Below are positions 5,337-6,269 of a stretch of 6,269 bases of DNA, one piece after another (within the stretch, counting starts at the first letter, position 1; each line of letters opens with the position of its first letter). The stretch spans positions 1 through 6,269 of the forward strand of contig DAIEOU010000029.1 of the NCBI GenBank assembly GCA_027348755.1. The letters run 5' to 3'. A program made the position numbers and the translations under genes. The DNA comes from an archaeon. GTDB taxonomy: Archaea > Nanobdellota > Nanobdellia > Pacearchaeales > GW2011-AR1. A model generated the notes under the pieces. The model did no database searches. It worked only from the letters and a program-made list of their open reading frames with translations, and had not been told where the DNA came from.

Positions 5337-5963
5337 ATGAATCAGAAAGAAGCATGGAATAGGCTATACAAAAAAAATCAGAACAAATGGAGAATGGAAA
5401 CTCTAGGCTTGCCTAAAATAATTAATGGAAAAAACATACTTGAAATAGGAGTCGGAAACGGTAAGACTCTTAAATCTATAATCGAACTTAAACCTGCAAA
5501 AGTGACTGCAATAGACCTCTCTGAGGAGGCAGTAAAAAATGCTAAGAAAAAATTCTCAATAGAAAATGAAAGCATAAAAATAAGAGTTGCAGATGTTACT
5601 CGACTTCCTTTCAAAAAAGGAGAGTTTGACATTGTTGTATGCTATTATATACTTAACAACTTAATTGAGAATGAAAGGAAAAAAGCTGTAAAAGAGATGC
5701 ACAGGGTGATAAAGCCCGGTGGAAAAGTTATTTTCGAAGACTTCGCATTAGGGGATTTCAGGCAAAAAGAAGAGTTAAAGAGAGTTGAAGAAAACACTCT
5801 ACTGAAAAATGATGGAATTATATGCCATTTCTTTAGCATTGCCGAGCTAAAATATATTTTTTCAGATTTTAGAAATAAAAAGTTCACTAAAAAGATATCA
5901 TATCCTATTACCCATAAGAAAGAACTGGAGAGAGTTATAATATCTGGAAAGATGCAAAAATAG
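5337..5963 (+). CDS. Class I SAM-dependent methyltransferase, Methyltransf_11 type
   Basis: A 208-residue Rossmann-fold SAM-dependent methyltransferase; substrate unknown. Motifs: motif I 'ILEIGVGNGKTL' (34-45, SAM-binding Gly-rich loop), acidic ribose ligand at the end of strand 2 in 'VTAIDLS' (D60), motif II 'VADVTRLPF' (84-92), strand 4 'FDIVVCYYIL' (97-106), and 'MHRVIKPGGKVIFEDF' (121-136), typical of UbiE/Methyltransf_11-like enzymes. The N terminus 'KEAWNRLYKKNQNKWR' resembles the helix that precedes the fold in many small-molecule and RNA methyltransferases, so neither substrate class can be excluded. Lys is abundant. Two ATGs are adjacent (5334, 5337); I prefer 5337 because it sits 26.5 nt from the shared TATA box, whereas 5334 gives 23.5 nt. 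The choice alters only one Met. Divergence from trmY hints at RNA modification, but this is weak evidence. Confidence 0.88.
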   Translation: MNQKEAWNRLYKKNQNKWRMETLGLPKIINGKNILEIGVGNGKTLKSIIELKPAKVTAIDLSEEAVKNAKKKFSIENESIKIRVADVTRLPFKKGEFDIVVCYYILNNLIENERKKAVKEMHRVIKPGGKVIFEDFALGDFRQKEELKRVEENTLLKNDGIICHFFSIAELKYIFSDFRNKKFTKKISYPITHKKELERVIISGKMQK

Positions 5964-5975
5964 CAATTACATAGG

Positions 5976-5983
5976 TTTATAAT
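5976..5983 (+). promoter_or_regulatory. TATA box of the RGG/zinc-ribbon gene
   Basis: TTTATAAT, centred 25.5 nt upstream of the ATG at 6005, within the 41-nt gap after the methyltransferase stop. It implies an independent leaderless transcript. No Shine-Dalgarno precedes the ATG. Confidence 0.7.
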
Positions 5984-6004
5984 GGCTCTTCTAAGTAGAA
6001 CTAT

Positions 6005-6269
6005 ATGGGAAGCTTTAGACAAGGAAAACCAGGATTCGGAGGAGGAAGTAAACGTAGCTTTGGTAGAGATAGTCGTGGAGGCGGAGGATTCAATAGAGGT
6101 GGAGGATTCGGAGGAGGAAGAAGATTTGGAGGCGGATTCGGAGGAAGAGGTAGAGATAATGATCGCGGACCAGCGCAGATGTATGATGCAACATGCAGTA
6201 AGTGCGGAAAAGCATGTCAGGTTCCATTTAAGCCAACAGGGAGCAAGCCAGTTCTATGCAGTGACTGTT
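6005..6269 (+). CDS. Arg/Gly-rich protein with CxxC-x17-CxxC zinc ribbon (3' end outside window)
   Basis: The visible 88 residues have two parts. Residues 1-55 are low-complexity Gly/Arg/Phe/Ser sequence with RGG- and FGG-type repeats (for example FNRGGGFGGGRRFGGGFG), a composition typical of flexible RNA-binding tails. Residues 59-88 (MYDATCSKCGKACQVPF...) form a zinc ribbon with Cys at 64, 67, 85 and 88, spaced exactly C-x2-C-x17-C-x2-C; the 'ATC-x-x-CGK-x-C-x-VPF-x-PT' context matches the small CxxC-x17-CxxC domain family seen in DPANN archaea, candidate-phyla bacteria and some methanogens. Function is not established; RNA or single-strand nucleic acid binding is a reasonable inference. 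The ATG follows its own TATA box by 25.5 nt. The gene runs off the window right after the fourth Cys; since the family domain ends soon after, little may be missing unless more ribbons follow. Confidence 0.85.
   Translation, partial: MGSFRQGKPGFGGGSKRSFGRDSRGGGGFNRGGGFGGGRRFGGGFGGRGRDNDRGPAQMYDATCSKCGKACQVPFKPTGSKPVLCSDC
6032..6120 (+). repeat. Gly-codon-rich imperfect DNA repeats within the RGG region
   Basis: The low-complexity coding region contains GGATTCGGAGGAGGAAG twice without mismatch (6032-6048 and 6104-6120), plus several related GGAGG-ATTC units between them. The repeats encode GFGGG segments and are a likely site of length variation by slippage or unequal recombination. Confidence 0.7.

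Noticed and set aside
5378..6022. Minus-strand open frames opposite the SAM methyltransferase
   Set aside because: Phe/Ser/Leu-rich shadows of an AT-rich Lys/Glu-coding gene.
1..6269. tRNA, rRNA, CRISPR, insertion sequence or attachment site
   Set aside because: No cloverleaf, regularly spaced repeats, transposase motifs or terminal inverted repeats seen; every gap between genes is under 60 nt.
1..6269. Hairpin-type intrinsic terminators
   Set aside because: No stem-loop followed by a T run found at gene ends; archaeal T-tract termination leaves only weak signals that I could not assign confidently.

Overview
The window reads as a compact, AT-rich stretch of an archaeal chromosome, most likely from a DPANN-type lineage; this is inferred from gene content, not from a marker phylogeny. 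The archaeal evidence is a TrmY-type tRNA pseudouridine-54 methyltransferase, an archaeal Holliday junction resolvase (Hjc), a small DUF1931 histone-fold protein, and TATA boxes at a constant distance from start codons. A class II lysyl-tRNA synthetase with a C-terminal tRNA-binding domain, an Arg/Gly-rich protein with a CxxC-x17-CxxC zinc ribbon, and a Cys-rich Ig-like surface protein fit DPANN genomes best. Ile ATA and Arg AGA codons are common.

Layout. 1-809 (+): the C-terminal end of a large secreted, cysteine-containing surface protein that enters from the left. 814-1230 (-): hjc, convergent with it, only 4 nt between the stop codons. 1268-3499 (-): a three-gene operon read right to left, with lysS (fused to a tRNA-binding domain), a two-helix membrane protein overlapping the lysS stop by 1 nt (TAATG), and a 55-residue DUF1931 gene overlapping the membrane protein by 26 nt and starting at GTG behind a strong Shine-Dalgarno. 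3532-3807 (-): an acylphosphatase-fold protein lacking the catalytic Asn. 3839-4624 (-): a DUF362 protein. 4682-5284 (-): trmY. 5337-5963 (+): a class I SAM methyltransferase divergent from trmY. 6005-end (+): the Arg/Gly-rich zinc-ribbon protein, cut by the window edge.

Expression. Every gene that starts a transcription unit has a TATA-like element centred 25.5-26.5 nt upstream of its start codon, which predicts leaderless mRNAs. One TTTAAA box lies 26.5 nt from both the trmY and the methyltransferase starts and probably serves both directions. Only the distal operon gene DUF1931 carries a strong Shine-Dalgarno. The contiguous minus-strand genes from trmY to lysS are therefore probably separate units despite tight packing. 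This spacing also picks the start codons of the DUF362 and methyltransferase genes.

Function. Much of the window concerns RNA and translation (LysRS with tRNA-binding domain, TrmY, the RGG/zinc-ribbon protein, perhaps the methyltransferase), with Hjc and DUF1931 acting on DNA. I see no defence island, mobile element, CRISPR array or RNA gene, and no clear new multi-gene system. The most unusual items are the lysS/membrane-protein/histone-fold operon, the RGG/zinc-ribbon protein, the acylphosphatase homologue with a changed active site, and the shared bidirectional TATA box.
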